A DNA stretch of 64,000 nucleotides from the NCBI GenBank assembly GCA_036401375.1, contig DASWVB010000019.1, positions 1 through 64,000 on the forward strand. The letters are read 5' to 3'. Positions 61,618 to 64,000 of the stretch are shown piece by piece; within the stretch, counting starts at the first letter, position 1, and the number at the start of each line of letters is the position of its first letter. Under the pieces are notes generated by a model. It was not told where the DNA came from. It searched no databases and saw only the letters and a program-made list of their open reading frames with translations. This DNA comes from DASWUZ01 sp036401375. GTDB lineage: Bacteria > Acidobacteriota > Terriglobia > Terriglobales > Acidobacteriaceae. The translations under genes and the position numbers were made by a program.

Positions 61618-62252
61618 CTGCGCCCCGGGATTCGGACCCAGCGTTCCAGGAGGCCGAGTAAGCCGTCAGCCGCCAGAGCGAGACCGGCAGCCGGTAACGC
61701 GCCGGCGAGCACCAGTCGGTTGTCGACCGATGCCACGCCTCTGAATATGAACTCGCCCAGCCCGCCCGCACCCACGGCGGCCGCGATCGTAGCTACTCCA
61801 ACACAGGTCACCGTCGCTGTACGAAGCCCAGCGAGTATGAAGCCTGCTGCAAGCGGAAGCTCCACCATGCGAAGACGCTGAAACCCGGTCATCCCGAGCG
61901 CCTCTGCGACCTCAATGATCCTGGGGTCCACTCCCTGGATGCCAGCGTAGGTGTTGCGGATGATTGGCAGCAGCGCGTAGGCCGTCAGCGCCGCAATTCC
62001 GATACGCGCCGCGCGCTCGCCCAACCACGGCAGAGGCAGCAGAAAACCAAACAGCGCAAGGCTCGGAATGGTTTGAATGATGTTTGCGAGCCCGAGCACC
62101 GGTCTGGCCCACCGCGTAAAGCGAGTCAGCAATATGCCCGTAGGTATGCCGATAGACCCTGCGATCAGCATGGCCGCCCCGGTCAGCCACAAGTGCTCCA
62201 GGGTGAGCGTCTCGATCTCGGACGCATGCTGCGCAAGAAATCCGCTCATCAT
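61614..62252 (-). CDS. Osmoprotectant-type ABC transporter permease
   Basis: 212 residues with five or six membrane helices. GLANIIQTIPSLALFGFLLPL is a typical OpuBB segment and EALGMTGFQRLRMVELPLAAGFILAG is the EAA loop that touches the ATPase. Start ATG at 62252 overlaps the ATPase stop (62249-62251), so the three transporter genes are coupled. Confidence 0.88.
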   Translation of the reverse strand: MMSGFLAQHASEIETLTLEHLWLTGAAMLIAGSIGIPTGILLTRFTRWARPVLGLANIIQTIPSLALFGFLLPLPWLGERAARIGIAALTAYALLPIIRNTYAGIQGVDPRIIEVAEALGMTGFQRLRMVELPLAAGFILAGLRTATVTCVGVATIAAAVGAGGLGEFIFRGVASVDNRLVLAGALPAAGLALAADGLLGLLERWVRIPGRR

Positions 62253-63019
62253 CCCTCTACCTGCTTTGGAGTCTCTGCCGAACCGCGATGCACAGCACGG
62301 ACATAAGCCTTCACCGCAGGAATCGTCGAACTCGCGAATGTGTTGCCGGGTAGATCAGCTACCACCCTGCCCTCTTCCAGCAGCACTATGCGTGTGGCGA
62401 GATAGAGCGCCTCATCAAGGTCATGAGTGACGAGCAGCACGGTCTTACGCAGGCGGTTGAGCAGGGCACGAAGCATGTGCTGCATCTCAGCACGGGTGAG
62501 CGGGTCGAGCGCCCCGAAGGGCTCGTCCATCAGCAGAATGGGCGGATCGGCGGCCAGTGCCCGGGCCAGTCCCACTCTCTGACGCTGTCCGCCCGAGAGT
62601 TGATGAGGATACCTGCCCGAAAACACGTCCGCATCCATCCCTACCATCGAGAGCAACTCTCTGCCGCGCGCGGCGATATCGCCGCCTGGCTGCCCGGATA
62701 TCTCCGGAACGACTCCAACGTTTCTCTGAACTGTGAAATGAGGGAACAGCCCGGTCTCCTGGATGACATATCCGATGCGACGCCGCAGCGCGATTGGCTC
62801 CTCGTTCAACGTTGCGCTGCCCCTTACGTAAACAGATCCGCTGGTCGGTAACACCATGCGGTTCACGGTGCGCAGCAGGGTCGTCTTCCCACTGCCGCTG
62901 CGGCCCAGCAACGCAGTGGTCGTGCCGGCGTCGATGCTCAGGCTGATGTGATCGAGCAGCACACGTCCGCCGCCAGCCACAAAGCTTACATCTCGAAACT
63001 CGATCGCCGCTTCCGGCAT
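62249..63019 (-). CDS. Osmoprotectant-type ABC transporter ATPase
   Basis: About 256 residues. Walker A GRSGSGKTTLLRTVN (about residue 37), signature LSGGQRQRVGLARAL, Walker B ILLMDEPFGALD and VTHDLDEALYLATR are all present. OpuBA-type; no C-terminal CBS domains are seen. The ATG at 63019 was chosen because an upstream GTG at 63058 lies inside a hairpin terminator. Confidence 0.9.
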   Translation of the reverse strand: MPEAAIEFRDVSFVAGGGRVLLDHISLSIDAGTTTALLGRSGSGKTTLLRTVNRMVLPTSGSVYVRGSATLNEEPIALRRRIGYVIQETGLFPHFTVQRNVGVVPEISGQPGGDIAARGRELLSMVGMDADVFSGRYPHQLSGGQRQRVGLARALAADPPILLMDEPFGALDPLTRAEMQHMLRALLNRLRKTVLLVTHDLDEALYLATRIVLLEEGRVVADLPGNTFASSTIPAVKAYVRAVHRGSAETPKQVEG

Positions 63020-63045
63020 CCAGTAAGCACCTGCTTTGAAGATAG

Positions 63046-63072
63046 AGAAGCCGGGCACCTGGCCCGGCTTCT
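63046..63072 (-). terminator. Hairpin terminator after the kinase gene
   Basis: AGAAGCCGGGC (63046-63056) pairs perfectly with GCCCGGCTTCT (63062-63072). On the minus strand it is followed by a T-rich tract. It lies between the kinase gene and the ABC transporter operon. Confidence 0.7.
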
Positions 63073-63105
63073 AGTCCAACTTGGCTTCCGTTCGGGCATA
63101 GAGCA

Positions 63106-64000
63106 TCAATGCTCGACCTCGATCGCCTCGGGCGAGGGCTCAGCAGCCTCGGGCTGCGCCGCGCCCTTCACTCGCACGACAGTGATCTTCGAGAAGCCTT
63201 CCTTGAAGCTCGGGGGCCGCAGACGTTCGTTCATCTTCTGCATGATCTCATCGTTGACGGTGCGTTCGCGCCGGCGATTCCGCTCCATGCAGACCTCGAA
63301 GGGTACGTCGAAGAAGACCGCCTGCACGTCGTAACCGAAGCTCTTGGCCATCTTGATCCACTGCCGGCGCTCGTGCGGTGAGAGATTCGTGGCGTCAACG
63401 TAATTCCAGGGCATCTTCGCTATCAGGCGCGCCCGCAGCAACGAACGCAGCGTCGAGAATACAAGGCCCTGGTAGCGCTGCTCCGTGATGTCATCGAACA
63501 AGATATTGCGAAGCAGGTCGCTCGACAGCGGCGTCACACCCCGGCGTTTGAACCACGTTGTCTTGCCTGAGCCGGGCAGCCCGATAGTGAGCACCACAAA
63601 GCCGCGGTGGCTGCGCGCGGCCGAGGGTTCGGGAGGAGGGGTCGAAAGCAGCTCCGGCTGGGTCTCGACCACCAGCTTGCCGTCAGACTCACCCTCTGCC
63701 GCAATCGGAGAGGCAGCAACAGTTGCCCCAGGCGAGGGCGAAATCTGGACTGAAGCGGCCTCTGCCGCCATGCCCAGCTGTGGCAGTCGTGCTGCGGCGC
63801 CATGCGTTCCAGCTGCGGATCCGCCTTCCCCTCGAGGACGCCTGTGCCGGCCATCGCGTCGGCCCTCCGGACGTGGAGCCCGGGGAGCGTGAGAGCCAGA
63901 CTCGCCTTGATTGGCGGTCCGATCTCTGGTCAGAGGCTCGGGCGAGGCCGCCTGCGCATGAAGTTCAGCCTGATCAACATCCGCTGAGGCATGCTTTACC
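63106..64000 (-). CDS. P-loop kinase-like ATPase (partial: start lies beyond the right edge)
   Basis: At least 298 codons are open; the frame has no stop up to the window edge, so the internal Met at 63771 is not the true start. The N-terminal part is Pro/Ala/Arg/Gly-rich and disordered. The kinase core has FVVLTIGLPGSGKTTWFKRRGV (Walker A), VTPLSSDLLRNILF and WNYVDATNLSPHERRQWI, which match polynucleotide-kinase-like AAA proteins. FFDVPFEVCMERNRRRERTV is the lid region. Such proteins are often ATP-dependent kinases of small molecules or RNA; the substrate is unknown. The C-terminal tail is acidic. Confidence 0.8.
   Translation of the reverse strand, partial: VKHASADVDQAELHAQAASPEPLTRDRTANQGESGSHAPRAPRPEGRRDGRHRRPRGEGGSAAGTHGAAARLPQLGMAAEAASVQISPSPGATVAASPIAAEGESDGKLVVETQPELLSTPPPEPSAARSHRGFVVLTIGLPGSGKTTWFKRRGVTPLSSDLLRNILFDDITEQRYQGLVFSTLRSLLRARLIAKMPWNYVDATNLSPHERRQWIKMAKSFGYDVQAVFFDVPFEVCMERNRRRERTVNDEIMQKMNERLRPPSFKEGFSKITVVRVKGAAQPEAAEPSPEAIEVEH

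Noticed and set aside
1..64000. CRISPR arrays, complete insertion sequences, rRNA genes
   Set aside because: I saw no regularly spaced repeat, no transposase-like gene and no rRNA in the window.

Overview
The window is a 64 kb piece of a GC-rich bacterial chromosome with dense, short-spaced operons. Gene content suggests an Acidobacteriota (Terriglobia-like) genome: an F0-only ATP synthase operon, a UxaC/UxaE/LarA-like hexuronate operon, a very large secreted PIG-L deacetylase, a two-gene lipoprotein-export-type ABC transporter and a DUF4331/TPR/nickel-transporter operon. This assignment is an inference from gene content only; there is no rRNA or other phylogenetic marker in the window.

Layout. 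0.1-5.3 kb: a decayed short-chain dehydrogenase, then a LuxE-like acyl-protein synthetase and a LuxC-like acyl reductase (fatty acid to aldehyde) without luciferase, divergent from a 3beta-HSD/OleD-like reductase. 5.4-5.7 kb: tRNA-Gln and a 45-bp palindrome flanked by 8-bp direct repeats, which looks like a very small insertion. 5.7-24.1 kb: ABC transporter, GDSL esterase, truB, a pterin operon (folE plus two 6-pyruvoyl-tetrahydropterin synthase paralogues and a glycosyltransferase), a TlpA-like thioredoxin, a metal-homeostasis-like operon (DUF4331, TPR, double-domain Ni/Co transporter) and a JmjC-sulfotransferase fusion.

24.4-35.3 kb is an accessory locus for a post-translationally modified peptide (TOMM-type RiPP). 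It has a 127-aa peptide with 12 cysteines in its last 42 residues, several secreted proteins of unknown function (two of them paralogues, one frameshifted), a YcaO cyclodehydratase ending in PWPQP, a zinc-cysteine E1-like partner, a single protein joining a PqqD-like recognition domain to two SagB-type flavin dehydrogenase domains, and a sulfotransferase.

35.4-43.8 kb is a second, probably linked module. It holds a GAF-GAF-GAF-HlyD membrane protein, an HlyD-type adaptor and a PqqD-M50 protease-HlyD membrane protein in one overlapping operon. Next to it are two short, basic, Ser/Thr/Lys-rich paralogous peptides and an NtrC-type sigma-54 activator. One peptide gene is preceded by a near-consensus sigma-54 promoter, and the other contains four tandem ATTK-like repeats. 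I think this is the most likely undescribed system: a sigma-54-controlled small-peptide processing or export pathway. That function is inference.

44-64 kb is mostly housekeeping and catabolism: F0 ATP synthase subunits a and c with AtpI/AtpZ-like proteins, lysS, a TlpA-like protein, a GT87 membrane glycosyltransferase, a class C beta-lactamase-like serine hydrolase, a hexuronate catabolic operon (uxaC, LarA-like, uxaE, SDR, HAD phosphatase), the PIG-L deacetylase, a DinB-like protein, an osmoprotectant-type ABC transporter and the 3' part of a P-loop kinase gene that runs off the right edge.
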